Source: Candidatus Stoquefichus sp. SB1 (GTDB lineage: Bacteria; Bacillota_I; Bacilli_A; Erysipelotrichales; Coprobacillaceae). From it: DNA of 64,000 nucleotides. Below, one piece after another: positions 48,246 through 57,199 of the stretch (position 1 is its first letter; the number at the start of each line of letters is the position of its first letter). The stretch lies in the NCBI RefSeq assembly GCF_001244545.1, contig NZ_LN852694.1, positions 192,172 through 256,171 of the forward strand. The letters are read 5' to 3'. The notes beneath the pieces are model-generated. The model had not been told where the DNA came from. It saw only the letters and a program-made list of their open reading frames with translations, and did not search any database. The position numbers and the translations under genes were made by a program.

Positions 48246-49147
48246 GTGATAGAATAACTGTTTTTGATATTGAAGTTTTAAATCAAGATCCTGCCAGTAT
48301 TTGTGCCATTGGAATCGTAGAAGTTGTTGATACAGAAATTGTTTCCACGTACTATTCATTAATTAAACCAAAAAATTTAAGTTATGATAGTTATCGTTAT
48401 AAAGTCCATCAAATCAAACCTAAATCCCTTTATAAAGAAAAAACATTTTGTGAAGTGTGGCAAGACATCAAAGAATATTTTGAACATACCATTGTTGTAT
48501 CTCATGATATTCAAGGAGATATGATGAATTTACGAGCTGCCTGCAAACAAAATAAAATTCCTTATCCACAACTGAAAATGTCGTGTACAAATGTTTTAGC
48601 TCATCTGGTCTATCCCCAATTACATAAATATAATTTAAAAGAATTATCTCAAATGATTGGCTTTGAATTTCAGGCTCATCAGGCTTTAGATGATGCATTG
48701 GCTTGTGCGCAATTATTAATTGAAATGATGAAACATGAAAATTGTGAAAATATTTTAGAATTACATCAAAAATTTCATTTAGATTTTGGAGAAATGAAAG
48801 AAAATTACTATCGTAATATTATTTCAGCTGAAGTTGCACCCCAGCTTTTAAATATGGTTCAAAGAGAAGATGCACTGTTATATCATCAATCGGTGTGTTT
48901 TACAGGAAAACTATCAATGCCTAAAGAAATTCTTGAAGAGAAAACAAAGCAAGTCAGTGGATTACCATCTCATCAAGTGAGTACTCAAACAAATTATCTG
49001 GTTATTGGTAAAGAGGGGTATCATAAAGTTCGTTTTGGAAAAGAAAATAAAAAGGTTAAAAAAGCATTGCAGTTGATGAAACAAGGACAAGATTTACGAA
49101 TTGTACATGAAAGTGAATATTTAAAGTTATTAGAAACAAAAAAATAA
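48242..49147 (+). CDS. DnaQ-like 3'-5' exonuclease with BRCT domain
   Basis: 301 aa. The exonuclease domain has Exo I 'ITVFDIEVLNQDP' (Glu of the usual DxE pair retained), Exo II 'VVSHDIQGDMMNLRAACK' and Exo III 'FQAHQALDDALACAQLL'. The C-terminal BRCT (about 215-295: 'SVCFTGKLSMPKEILEEK', 'TNYLVIGKEGY') resembles that of NAD-dependent ligases. The pairing is known among Pol III epsilon-like proteins. Its coupling to RNase H suggests a role in R-loop or replication repair. Confidence 0.9.
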   Translation: MSDRITVFDIEVLNQDPASICAIGIVEVVDTEIVSTYYSLIKPKNLSYDSYRYKVHQIKPKSLYKEKTFCEVWQDIKEYFEHTIVVSHDIQGDMMNLRAACKQNKIPYPQLKMSCTNVLAHLVYPQLHKYNLKELSQMIGFEFQAHQALDDALACAQLLIEMMKHENCENILELHQKFHLDFGEMKENYYRNIISAEVAPQLLNMVQREDALLYHQSVCFTGKLSMPKEILEEKTKQVSGLPSHQVSTQTNYLVIGKEGYHKVRFGKENKKVKKALQLMKQGQDLRIVHESEYLKLLETKK

Positions 49148-49162
49148 ATTTGTTTCTTTTTT
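49132..49162 (+). terminator. Intrinsic terminator
   Basis: AGAAACAAA and TTTGTTTCT pair, followed by a T-run. Confidence 0.8.
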
Positions 49163-49190
49163 CTTAAGAAAATCTTTTGTATTGTAACAT
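49163..49190. repeat. 28-bp direct repeat, left (target duplication)
   Basis: Begins CTTAAGAAAATC and ends TTGTAACAT; identical to 50742-50769. The two copies flank the insertion sequence exactly, so they are its target-site duplication. Confidence 0.9.
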
Positions 49191-49222
49191 GTCAATCAAT
49201 TTTGAAAATGTCTCAAAAATAG

Positions 49223-50230
49223 TTAAACATTAGCACCATAATACTGGTGCTTTTGTTTTGCATGATATTGTAAAATATTGTCTATCCTCCATGGATGATT
49301 CATTGGGGGAATATATTTTTTCTTTTGTTTTGGTTTCTCGATTTCACCATCAAACTCTTTTGAGTGAACTTCATGCTGAGGGACTTCCTTCATGATATAG
49401 ATATTATCAAGCACATTGACATAGAGATTTTTATCAAATGCCTCTATAACTATACAATCTGATTTGTTTTTGAAGTAAAATGGGATCCCCTTCTCGGATT
49501 CTGGCAGATAAATCTTGTTGTTATAGCGAATACTATGACCTGAATCAATCTTTCTTGGTGAGAGGACTGCAAGAGTGCAGTTGATTTCTTCCAAAGTTGG
49601 TTGTTTTTCAAAGACGGATTTGGTAGTATTAAGGCATAGAGCGAACTGACCATTAAATTTTTTTAGGTAGGATTTTAAAAATTCATTGGCGTCCTCTATG
49701 CTGGTGATACGAGCACGTCTTAATTCAACAGGCAGACGAGACTGAAATGTCTGATTAAGTCTTTCTATTCTGCCTTTGGCTTGAGCGATGCTCGTTGTTT
49801 TTATTTCAATGCCAAGGTTATGACATGCATAGGAGAACTGTGTAAAGGTATCCTCGTCATCAAGGGCATTGTTTTTTCTTTTATATTCAAACACAGTCCG
49901 TCTATCAGTGTAGAACATAGCAGGTATGCCATAATTGATAAGGATATGATAAAGAACGTTATAATAGCCCTTAAGAGTTTCCTGGAAATCAAAGTAGGCA
50001 CCAACAACTTCTCCGGATGCATCATCAATAGCTAAATGGAGATGCCAGATCTGACCGGAAATCCATTCAAAGGATGAGGCATCCATTTGAATCATTTCAC
50101 CAAAATACTTGGATCTTGGTCTGCGGGGATGAGCACTGTTGTCATCAATAGTGGCAATTGCCAGCTTTATCTCATTTTGAACCTTTTGAGAAGAGGTGGA
50201 TTTCTGCTCAGCTTTCAGTATTTTCTTCAT
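49223..50230 (-). CDS. IS transposase, DDE catalytic part (ORF2)
   Basis: 335 aa. An rve/RNase H-like integrase core: 'GEMIQMDASSFEWISGQIWH' (first Asp), 'HLAIDDASGEVVGAYFD', 'YGIPAMFYTDRRTVFE' (second Asp) and 'IAQAKGRIERLNQTFQSRLP' (Glu). The C-terminus is a basic beta domain. Its ATG overlaps the stop of ORF1 (TAATG). It is probably made mainly as a fusion with ORF1 by -1 slippage at AAAAAAAAAG. Confidence 0.9.
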   Translation of the reverse strand: MKKILKAEQKSTSSQKVQNEIKLAIATIDDNSAHPRRPRSKYFGEMIQMDASSFEWISGQIWHLHLAIDDASGEVVGAYFDFQETLKGYYNVLYHILINYGIPAMFYTDRRTVFEYKRKNNALDDEDTFTQFSYACHNLGIEIKTTSIAQAKGRIERLNQTFQSRLPVELRRARITSIEDANEFLKSYLKKFNGQFALCLNTTKSVFEKQPTLEEINCTLAVLSPRKIDSGHSIRYNNKIYLPESEKGIPFYFKNKSDCIVIEAFDKNLYVNVLDNIYIMKEVPQHEVHSKEFDGEIEKPKQKKKYIPPMNHPWRIDNILQYHAKQKHQYYGANV

Positions 50231-50622
50231 TATTTTTCTTTTTTTTTGTGAGCCTTGGGAGAAAGGACATTTTCTTCTCTAAGCCATTTATGAATAGTTG
50301 TATCACTAACAGAAATACCAAAGTCCTCATTCAGGATTTCAGTGAAATGTGAGAAATTGGCATCAGAATACTCGGCAACATAAATTTTCTTGACGAAATC
50401 TTTTTGAGCAAAAGAAATAGTGGAAGCCGGAAGCCTATTGCGATTGCCGTGAACAAAGCCTTCCTTTCCCATTTCTTTGTATTTGAAAATCAATCTGTTG
50501 ATAGTTCTGGTAGAGCAGTTCAGTTTCATGGCAGCCTTTTTCTTATTGCCATTTGATTCGACAAGCTTTTTAATAATTCTATATTTCTTATCTTCATTCA
50601 TTCTTAAATCAACCTTTCTCAT
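50230..50622 (-). CDS. IS transposase N-terminal HTH part (ORF1)
   Basis: 130 aa from the ATG at 50622 behind AGGAGG. It has two helix-turn-helix segments: 'KKAAMKLNCSTRTINRLIFK' and 'DFGISVSDTTIHKWLREENV', the second being the usual recognition module ahead of rve domains. The end reads 'AHKKKEK' at a run of nine A followed by G, where ribosomes could slip -1 into ORF2. Confidence 0.88.
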   Translation of the reverse strand: MRKVDLRMNEDKKYRIIKKLVESNGNKKKAAMKLNCSTRTINRLIFKYKEMGKEGFVHGNRNRLPASTISFAQKDFVKKIYVAEYSDANFSHFTEILNEDFGISVSDTTIHKWLREENVLSPKAHKKKEK

Positions 50623-50741
50623 CATAACCTCCTGGAGTAAAACATTGAGGTTATAGTGTAACATAAATTCAAATTAATTATTTAACTTATTGAGACAAAA
50701 TCAACTTTGATATATTAAGACATTATCATATTTGAATTAGA

Positions 50742-50769
50742 CTTAAGAAAATCTTTTGTATTGTAACAT
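50742..50769. repeat. 28-bp direct repeat, right (target duplication)
   Basis: Perfect copy of 49163-49190. Its last base is the first base of the GNAT gene -35 box, which the duplication leaves intact. Confidence 0.9.
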
Positions 50770-50797
50770 TGCACCAATGTTTATTTTGATGTATAAT
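50769..50797 (+). promoter_or_regulatory. GNAT gene promoter
   Basis: TTGCAC and TATAAT are 17 bases apart, immediately right of the IS duplication. Confidence 0.75.
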
Positions 50798-50822
50798 TGA
50801 AAAGATTTTAGAGGTGGAAAAG

Positions 50823-51377
50823 ATGAACATAAGAGTGGCTAAAGTCAGTGATGCCAAAGATATTCAAAGAATTTATGCACCCTATGTAAAGAATACAAAT
50901 ATTACTTTTGAATATGTGATTCCTTCAGTTGAAGAGATGGCAAAACGAATCAAAAAAACACTTGAGAATTATCCTTACTTAGTAGCAGAAATGGATGGAC
51001 GTATTGTTGGGTATGCTTATGCATCATTATATCGTGAACGACATGCTTATCTATGGGATAGTGAATTGTCTATTTATTTAGATGAAGATTATCACGGGAA
51101 ATCTATCGCAAAAGCATTATATGAAAAATTATTCAATATTTTACAAGCTATGCATATTCAAAATGTTTATGCTTGTATTACTTATCCAAATGAAAAGAGT
51201 GAAAAATTTCATCAGAAATTTGGATTTGAATTGATTGGATGTTTTCATCAGGTAGGTTATAAATTTGAAAAATGGCATGATGTGATTTGGATGGAAAAAT
51301 CAATTGGTGATAAGAATGATGTTCAGGAAGTTATTCCATTTTCATTGCTTTCATCAACATATTTTGAATTGATATAA
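50823..51377 (+). CDS. GNAT N-acetyltransferase (Pat-like)
   Basis: I chose the ATG at 50823 behind GAGGTGG. 184 aa. The start 'NIRVAKVSDAKDIQRIYAPY' and 'TFEYVIPSVEEMAKRI' are those of phosphinothricin-acetyltransferase-type GNATs; the acetyl-CoA loop is 'LDEDYHGKSIAKALYEKL'. It acetylates a small amine; many such annotated Pat homologues actually act on methionine sulfone/sulfoximine. Confidence 0.9.
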   Translation: MNIRVAKVSDAKDIQRIYAPYVKNTNITFEYVIPSVEEMAKRIKKTLENYPYLVAEMDGRIVGYAYASLYRERHAYLWDSELSIYLDEDYHGKSIAKALYEKLFNILQAMHIQNVYACITYPNEKSEKFHQKFGFELIGCFHQVGYKFEKWHDVIWMEKSIGDKNDVQEVIPFSLLSSTYFELI

Positions 51378-51435
51378 GAAAACAGTATGTTCAAGTGATA
51401 GAGAATATGGTATGATAGAAACTAGAGGTGAGAAA

Positions 51436-52572
51436 GTGGATACATTAATTATAGGTAGTGGTTTTGCTGGAAGTAGTGTTGCACGTGTCTTGGCAGAGAG
51501 AGGGCATAAAGTTAAAATTATTGAAAAGAGAAACCACATTGGTGGAAATTGTTATGATGAATATGATCAGTATGGTGTTTTAGTCCATAAATATGGGCCA
51601 CATATTTTTCATACAAATAATAAAGAAGTCTATGATTTTTTATCACGTTTTACAAAGTGGTATGATTATAGTCATGAAGTTGTTGGGAATGTTTATGGGA
51701 AAATTATTCCGATTCCTTTTAATTTGAATACTTTGATGATTGTTTTTGGAGAGGAAAAAGGACAACTTCTCAAACAGGAATTGATTGATACATATGGTGA
51801 AAATGCAAGAGTTCCTATTTTAGAATTACAAAAGAGTGATTCTGTAGGTATTCAGGAAGTGGCTCAATATGTTTATGAAAATATTTTCTTAAAATATACA
51901 ATGAAACAATGGAACCAAAAACCTGAAGAAGTTGATCAAAGCGTCACAGCACGTGTTCCTGTATTGATTTCATATGATAATCGTTATTTTCAGGATACTT
52001 ATCAGGGATTGCCATTAGAAGGTTATACAAAGTTATTTGAAAATATGCTTGATCATGAAAATATTGAAATAGAACTGAATAGGGATGCTAAGTTGGATCT
52101 TACATTTGATTTTGATCATCATAAAATTTATTATAAAAATCAGGAATTTACAGGGCAAATTATTTTTACTGGTGCGATTGATGAATTTTTTGATAATCAG
52201 TTAGGCCAATTGCCTTATCGTTCATTACGTTTTGATTTTGAACATTACCCTGAGGATTATTATCAATCTAAAGGGGTTGTTAATTATACAGTCAGTGAGG
52301 ATTATACGCGTATTACTGAATTTAAATATTTGACTGGACAGGTCATCGATGGAACAACAATTATTAAAGAATATCCAGAAGTTTATAAGGATAATCGCCA
52401 AGTTCCATATTATGCTATTTTAAATTCAGAAAATATAGCAATGCATCAAAAATATGTTGATATGGTGAAACCATTCTCTCGTTTTCATTTATTAGGAAGA
52501 TTAGCTCAATATAAATATTATAATATTGATGGAATTGTCGAAGAAGCTTTAGCTTTAACAAAACAATTATAG
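51436..52572 (+). CDS. glf: UDP-galactopyranose mutase
   Basis: I chose the GTG at 51436 because AGAGGTG lies just upstream and the ATG at 51412 falls inside a -10-like TATGAT. 378 aa. FAD motif 'LIIGSGFAGSSVARVLAERG', then 'HIGGNCYDEYD', 'YGPHIFHTNNKEVYDF' and 'FTGAIDEFFDNQLGQLPYRS' are diagnostic. It converts UDP-Galp to UDP-Galf for galactofuranose-containing glycans. It leads an operon with a glycosyltransferase and a PAP2 protein. Confidence 0.96.
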   Translation: MDTLIIGSGFAGSSVARVLAERGHKVKIIEKRNHIGGNCYDEYDQYGVLVHKYGPHIFHTNNKEVYDFLSRFTKWYDYSHEVVGNVYGKIIPIPFNLNTLMIVFGEEKGQLLKQELIDTYGENARVPILELQKSDSVGIQEVAQYVYENIFLKYTMKQWNQKPEEVDQSVTARVPVLISYDNRYFQDTYQGLPLEGYTKLFENMLDHENIEIELNRDAKLDLTFDFDHHKIYYKNQEFTGQIIFTGAIDEFFDNQLGQLPYRSLRFDFEHYPEDYYQSKGVVNYTVSEDYTRITEFKYLTGQVIDGTTIIKEYPEVYKDNRQVPYYAILNSENIAMHQKYVDMVKPFSRFHLLGRLAQYKYYNIDGIVEEALALTKQL

Positions 52573-52581
52573 GAGGACATT

Positions 52582-53598
52582 ATGAAATATTTAAGTGTTG
52601 CCATTCCTTGTTATAATTCACAGGAATATATGAATAAGGCCATTGAATCATGTCTTATTTTAAAAGATGATGTAGAAGTGATTATTGTTGATGATGGTTC
52701 AAAGGATGAAACGGCACGTATTGGTGATGAGTATGCAGCATTATATCCAGAAACTATCAAATGTGTTCATCAGGAAAATGGTGGTCATGGTCAGGCTGTC
52801 AATACTGGACTTAAAAATTCAACGGGATTATATTTTAAAGTTTTAGATAGTGATGATTGGTTTGATCAGTCAGCACTTGTTAAAGTTTTAGAAACAATTA
52901 AACAATTACATGAAAAAGATAATGATGTTGATATGTTAATAGCAAATTATGTTTATGAAAAACCAAGTGAAAATAAATCAAGTGTGATTAAATATACAAA
53001 TGCATTACCACAAAATAGAACTTTTAGATGGTATGATATCAAGCATTTTTATCCACAGCAGAATTTATTAATGCATAGTGTTATTTATCGTACACAACTT
53101 TTAAGAAATTGTAATTTAGAATTACCTAAACATACATTCTATGTTGATAACTTATTTGTTTATCAGCCACTTCCTTATGTTGTGACATTATATTATTTAA
53201 ATGTAGATTTATATCGTTATTATATTGGTAGAGAAGATCAATCAGTGAATGAAAAAGTCATGATTTCACGTATTGATCAACAGATTAAAGTAAATAAGAT
53301 GATGATTGATTGTTGCGATGTTATGCAGTTAAAGAGTCGTAAATTACGTAATTATATGGTTAAATATTTAACTATGATTACAACTGTTTCAACAGTTCTT
53401 TTGGTGAAGTCAGGAACACCTGAACATCTTCAAAAAAGAGATGATTTATGGTTGTATTTAAAGATGAAAAATCCAGAATTATATAAAGCTGTGAAACATA
53501 CAACATTGGGATCTCTTATGGAAATGGATAGTTTTGTAGGTAAGAAATTGATTACAACAGGATATGGTATATCTAGAAAGTTATTTGGGTTTAATTAA
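52582..53598 (+). CDS. Family 2 glycosyltransferase
   Basis: 338 aa with AGGAGG upstream. GT-A fold: 'VAIPCYNSQEYMNKAIES', 'VEVIIVDDGSKDET', 'NGGHGQAVNTGL' and the metal site 'VLDSDDWFD'. No membrane helices are evident. Given the neighbouring mutase it may transfer galactofuranose, but the donor is inferred from context only. Its stop overlaps the next start (TAATG). Confidence 0.93.
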   Translation: MKYLSVAIPCYNSQEYMNKAIESCLILKDDVEVIIVDDGSKDETARIGDEYAALYPETIKCVHQENGGHGQAVNTGLKNSTGLYFKVLDSDDWFDQSALVKVLETIKQLHEKDNDVDMLIANYVYEKPSENKSSVIKYTNALPQNRTFRWYDIKHFYPQQNLLMHSVIYRTQLLRNCNLELPKHTFYVDNLFVYQPLPYVVTLYYLNVDLYRYYIGREDQSVNEKVMISRIDQQIKVNKMMIDCCDVMQLKSRKLRNYMVKYLTMITTVSTVLLVKSGTPEHLQKRDDLWLYLKMKNPELYKAVKHTTLGSLMEMDSFVGKKLITTGYGISRKLFGFN

Positions 53599-54284
53599 TG
53601 AAAAAAATATTAGAACAATATAAACATGCATGGGTTTTTCTTTATTTTATTATTTATTTACCATGGTATTTTGGTCTTCAACAAAGAGGAAACATGGGCT
53701 TTCATGATATTTATACAACAGTAGATCAGGCTATTCCTTTTGTATCATGGTTTATCTATCCATATGTTTATTGGTTCCTCTTTGTTGCTGGAACTATTGC
53801 TTATTTATTTTTTACTCATAAAAAGGACTTTTATAAATGTGTTGCATTCTTATTTATTGGTATGACAATATGTTTAATTGTCTTTACAGTCTATCCAACG
53901 AGTTTTGATCATCGTCCTTTCAATATTCAGGGAAGTCCTTTATCTACTTTCCTTGTGAATTTTATTTATACAGCTGATAAGAGTCAAAATGTATTTCCAA
54001 GTATCCATGTTTTTAATTCTATTGGTTGTGCAATTGCACTTGTCAAATGTCAGGATTTTCACTCTTCATATTTTATGAAAATATTTGCGAATGGGTCAGC
54101 ATTAATGATTACTCTTTCAACAATGTTTATTAAACAACATTCTATTTTAGATGCTGTTTCAGCTGGGGTACTGGCTATCGTTCTCTATATTCTCATTTAT
54201 AAATTAGATGTGTTTAAGATTGAAGAGCGGGTTGATGAAAAAAGACCACGATTATCTAAAAACTTTAGCAAAGTAAGCAGGTAA
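53598..54284 (+). CDS. PAP2-superfamily (AUR1/IPC-synthase-like) membrane protein
   Basis: 228 aa with about six membrane helices. The PAP2 active site is reduced to 'FPSIHVFNSIG' and 'KQHSILDAVSAGVLA', the form seen in inositol-phosphorylceramide-synthase-type PAP2_3 proteins rather than PgpB. It may transfer or remove a phospho-headgroup on a membrane lipid. It is translationally coupled to the glycosyltransferase, so a Galf-modified glycolipid or lipid carrier is a reasonable guess. Confidence 0.82.
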   Translation: MKKILEQYKHAWVFLYFIIYLPWYFGLQQRGNMGFHDIYTTVDQAIPFVSWFIYPYVYWFLFVAGTIAYLFFTHKKDFYKCVAFLFIGMTICLIVFTVYPTSFDHRPFNIQGSPLSTFLVNFIYTADKSQNVFPSIHVFNSIGCAIALVKCQDFHSSYFMKIFANGSALMITLSTMFIKQHSILDAVSAGVLAIVLYILIYKLDVFKIEERVDEKRPRLSKNFSKVSR

Positions 54285-54300
54285 GTCTTTACCTGTTTTC
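54276..54300 (+). terminator. Intrinsic terminator
   Basis: CAGGTAA and TTTACCTG pair around a short loop, with a T-rich tail. Confidence 0.7.
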
Positions 54301-54326
54301 TTATGTTTTCAAAAAGGAGGAAATTT

Positions 54327-55751
54327 ATGGCTACAAATCAGAATTTAGCTCATGAAAAAATATCAAAATTATTATTTTCACTTGCTATTCCATCAATTAT
54401 TGCACAGCTAGTGAATATTTTATATAACATTGTTGATCGTATTTATATTGGTCAAATGCATAATGGAACTGTTGCTATGGCTGCTTTATCAGTAGCTTTA
54501 CCAATTGTCACTTTTGTGAGTGCTTTTACGCAATTGGTTGGTGTTGGTGGGGCACCATTATGTGCGATTAAAATGGGTGAACAAAGAAAAGAAAAAGCTG
54601 AAGAAATTATGACCAATAGTTTTGTATTATTGATTATTGTTGGGATTATTTTAACGCTTATTATTCTTTTTTTCCATGAACCATTATTGTATATCTTTGG
54701 GGCAAATGAAGAAACCATTGTGCCAGCAATTTCATATACTAGTATATATGCATTAGGAACAATCTTTGTTCAAATTACATTAGGAATGAATGCTTATATT
54801 AACACTCAGGGATTTGCTAAGATGGGAATGTATACTGTTGTTATTGGTGCTATTATTAATATTGTTTTGGATCCTCTCTTTATCTTTGTTTTTGATATGG
54901 GAGTTGCTGGTGCTGCTCTCGCAACAATTATTGCTCAGGGAGCTTCCGCTGTTTGGGTATTGATTTTCTTGTTTGGAACAAAAAGTATTATTAAGATTAG
55001 AAAAAAATATCTCGTACCGAAGTTGCATATTGCTTTTTCAATCGTAGCGTTAGGAATTTCACCATTTGTTCAAACGGCAACTGAAAGTCTGTTACAGATC
55101 TCATTTAATAATCAGTTACTTATTTATGGTGGAACAATGGCAGTTGCGACAATGGCTATTTTAATGAGTATCTGGCAGTTTATTACATTGCCTCTTCAGG
55201 GTCTTTGTCAGGGAGCACAGCCAATCTTAAGTTATAATTATGGAGCACGAAATTATACACGTGTAAGAGAAACCTTTCATTTAATGTTTAAATTATGTTT
55301 AGGTTTTGCTTTTGCTGCAAGTTTTATTGCAATGTTCTTTTCATCTTTCTTTGTTTCAATCTTTGCAAGTGATGCACAAACAATTCAGTTTTCTTCATGG
55401 GCTTTACGTATCTTTTTAATAGGGGCAGGAATGTTTGGGGCACAGATTGCATGTCAACAGGCATTTATGGCTTTTGGGCAGGCAAAAGTTTCTGTTTGGA
55501 TGGCTATTACAAGAAAAATTATTTTATTAATTCCTTTAATTTATGTTTTCCCTTATTTATTAGGTGGTAGTGGATTTGCAACAATGATGTCCCATTCGAT
55601 TGCTCCAATGGTTCATGATGGATCACGTGTTTTTGCAGTTTTATTTGCAGAACCTGTGTCAGATATTTTAGCAGCTTGTATTACAACATTTATGTTTATT
55701 CGTTTTTATCGCAAGGAATTAAAGAAGCCAGATGAAATAATTGGAGAATAA
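54327..55751 (+). CDS. MATE-family efflux transporter
   Basis: AAGGAGG precedes the ATG at 54327. 474 aa, twelve predicted membrane helices in two MatE halves ('FSLAIPSIIAQLVNILYNIVDRIYIG' in pieces; 'LPLQGLCQGAQPILSYNYGAR'). Exports cationic drugs or metabolites in exchange for Na+ or H+. It stands alone after a terminator. Confidence 0.94.
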   Translation: MATNQNLAHEKISKLLFSLAIPSIIAQLVNILYNIVDRIYIGQMHNGTVAMAALSVALPIVTFVSAFTQLVGVGGAPLCAIKMGEQRKEKAEEIMTNSFVLLIIVGIILTLIILFFHEPLLYIFGANEETIVPAISYTSIYALGTIFVQITLGMNAYINTQGFAKMGMYTVVIGAIINIVLDPLFIFVFDMGVAGAALATIIAQGASAVWVLIFLFGTKSIIKIRKKYLVPKLHIAFSIVALGISPFVQTATESLLQISFNNQLLIYGGTMAVATMAILMSIWQFITLPLQGLCQGAQPILSYNYGARNYTRVRETFHLMFKLCLGFAFAASFIAMFFSSFFVSIFASDAQTIQFSSWALRIFLIGAGMFGAQIACQQAFMAFGQAKVSVWMAITRKIILLIPLIYVFPYLLGGSGFATMMSHSIAPMVHDGSRVFAVLFAEPVSDILAACITTFMFIRFYRKELKKPDEIIGE

Positions 55752-55821
55752 AAAAATTATAACTTAAATTGTTTCTTTTGCATATTTGTGGTTAAATATG
55801 TAAAACAAAGGGGTGAGAGTG

Positions 55822-56358
55822 ATGGAAAAGAGTTTGATATCAAGAATATTAGAGATGGATCCAGCTGCTCGAAATAGAGTGAATGTTATTTTGAATTATC
55901 CAGGGCTACATGCGATGTTTTTTTATCGTATTAATCATTTTTTATGGAATGCTCATTTGAAAATGTTAGCACGTTTTTTAAGTCAGTTTGCTAGATTTTT
56001 AACAGGGATAGAAATTCATCCAGGAGCAACCATCGGTAGAAGATTTTTTATTGATCATGGAATGGGTGTTGTGATTGGGGAAACAACAATTATTGGTGAT
56101 GATTGTATCTTATATCAGGGTGTAACATTAGGTGGTGTTGGAACTGGTGAACATAAGGTCAAAAGACATCCAACATTAAATAATAATGTGATGATTTCAG
56201 CTGGGGCAAAAATTATAGGTGATGTGACAATTGGAGATAACAGTATTGTTGGAGCTTCTTCAGTTGTGTTAAAGGATGTTCCACCAAATTGTACAGTTGT
56301 TGGAGTACCAGGAAGAATTGTGAAAGAAAATGGTATTAGAGTTGATAAAGACTTATAG
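55822..56358 (+). CDS. cysE: Serine O-acetyltransferase
   Basis: I chose the ATG at 55822 behind AAAGGGGTGA. 178 aa, the short Gram-positive form. An N-terminal helical part is followed by the left-handed beta-helix of hexapeptide repeats ('[20 protein letters not shown]', '[14 protein letters not shown]', '[19 protein letters not shown]'). It makes O-acetylserine for cysteine synthesis. No cysK is nearby. Confidence 0.95.
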   Translation: MEKSLISRILEMDPAARNRVNVILNYPGLHAMFFYRINHFLWNAHLKMLARFLSQFARFLTGIEIHPGATIGRRFFIDHGMGVVIGETTIIGDDCILYQGVTLGGVGTGEHKVKRHPTLNNNVMISAGAKIIGDVTIGDNSIVGASSVVLKDVPPNCTVVGVPGRIVKENGIRVDKDL

Positions 56359-56374
56359 GATAAAATATCAATAT

Positions 56375-56941
56375 ATGATTTTATCATGGATACTTTTGAT
56401 TATTTATTTAGGACTTTTTGTCAGTGGAAAATTAACAATCATGGATCAATATATCTATCAGGTGATTCATACTTTGCAAAGTGATACAATGACAAGTTTT
56501 ATGATTGCTGTGACTTTTTTAGGATCAACTGTTGGAATTGTTTTGATTTGCTTGATTTGTCTTGTAATTCATTTTCAAAAAGGCTGTTTAATAAGTATTC
56601 ATGTAGCATTGATGGCGATTGTGAATCAGGTGATTAAATATCTTGTTGCAAGACCAAGACCAACAGTTGTTCATTTAGTGAAGGAAACAAGTTATAGTTT
56701 TCCTTCCGCTCATGCTATGACATCAATGGCTGTCTTTGGTATGATTGCTTATTTATTGTGGGAGAAACATAAGGTATTTTCAATCTTTATGATGTGTTTT
56801 CCTCTCATGATTGGTGTGACACGTATTTATTTGGGTGTTCATTTTGCAAGTGATGTTATTGGGGGATTTTTATTTTCTATAACTTCATTATGTACAGTGA
56901 TTCCATTTCTTAAATATCATAAAATACTCCCATGTTCATAG
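56375..56941 (+). CDS. PAP2-family phosphatase (PgpB-like)
   Basis: The ATG at 56375 is 16 bases after cysE but its AGGA site is far; an ATG at 56330 inside cysE is the alternative. 188 aa, six helices. Complete PAP2 signature: 'KYLVARPRP', 'SFPSAHAMTS' and 'TRIYLGVHFASDVIGG'. It probably dephosphorylates undecaprenyl-pyrophosphate or phosphatidyl-glycerophosphate. It gives this region a second, canonical PAP2 enzyme besides the one at 53598. Confidence 0.88.
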   Translation: MILSWILLIIYLGLFVSGKLTIMDQYIYQVIHTLQSDTMTSFMIAVTFLGSTVGIVLICLICLVIHFQKGCLISIHVALMAIVNQVIKYLVARPRPTVVHLVKETSYSFPSAHAMTSMAVFGMIAYLLWEKHKVFSIFMMCFPLMIGVTRIYLGVHFASDVIGGFLFSITSLCTVIPFLKYHKILPCS

Positions 56942-56962
56942 AATAAAACAGGGGGTATTTTT

Positions 56963-57154
56963 ATGTCTATTGATGTTGATATACAATCCAGTCTTTATTA
57001 TTATGATTTAACGATTGTAGAAAGAGAAAATAATCTCTTTTGTTTGGTTGATTTAAAGACAGGAGAATGGTATGAAAAAATGACTATTTATTATATTCAA
57101 AGATTATTAGATTTATGGAATACAAAAAGAGGAAATATTGGAATAATATCTTGA
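56963..57154 (+). CDS. Small hypothetical protein
   Basis: 63 aa with GGGGG upstream, between pap2 and a terminator. Soluble; 'SLYYYDLTIVERENNLFCLV' and 'LKTGEWYEKMTIYYI' suggest a small beta-alpha fold. No family recognised. Confidence 0.6.
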   Translation: MSIDVDIQSSLYYYDLTIVERENNLFCLVDLKTGEWYEKMTIYYIQRLLDLWNTKRGNIGIIS

Positions 57155-57173
57155 CCTATCCCTGAGGGATAGG
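57155..57173 (+). terminator. Hairpin terminator
   Basis: CCTATCCC and GGGATAGG with a 3-base loop, weak T tail. Confidence 0.65.
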
Positions 57174-57199
57174 TTTAATATAAGTATGAGGTGATGAGC

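Larger units (their letters stand above)
49191..50741 (-). mobile_element. Insertion sequence, IS1202/ISNCY type
   Basis: A 1551-bp element flanked by perfect 28-bp direct repeats. Its ends carry imperfect inverted repeats: the left end contains CAATTTTGAAAATGTCT and the right end, read inward, CAAATATGATAATGTCT. Two overlapping ORFs on the minus strand encode HTH and DDE parts. The unusually long target duplication and the DDE sequence agree with the IS1202 group of ISNCY (27-bp duplications are described for IS1202). It landed between the exonuclease terminator and the GNAT promoter, apparently disrupting neither. Confidence 0.88.

Noticed and set aside
49163-49190. 28-bp repeat as a genuine dif site
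   Set aside because: The similarity to dif arms is partial (about 7-8 of 11 per arm by eye) and the spacing is off; kept only as a hypothesis.
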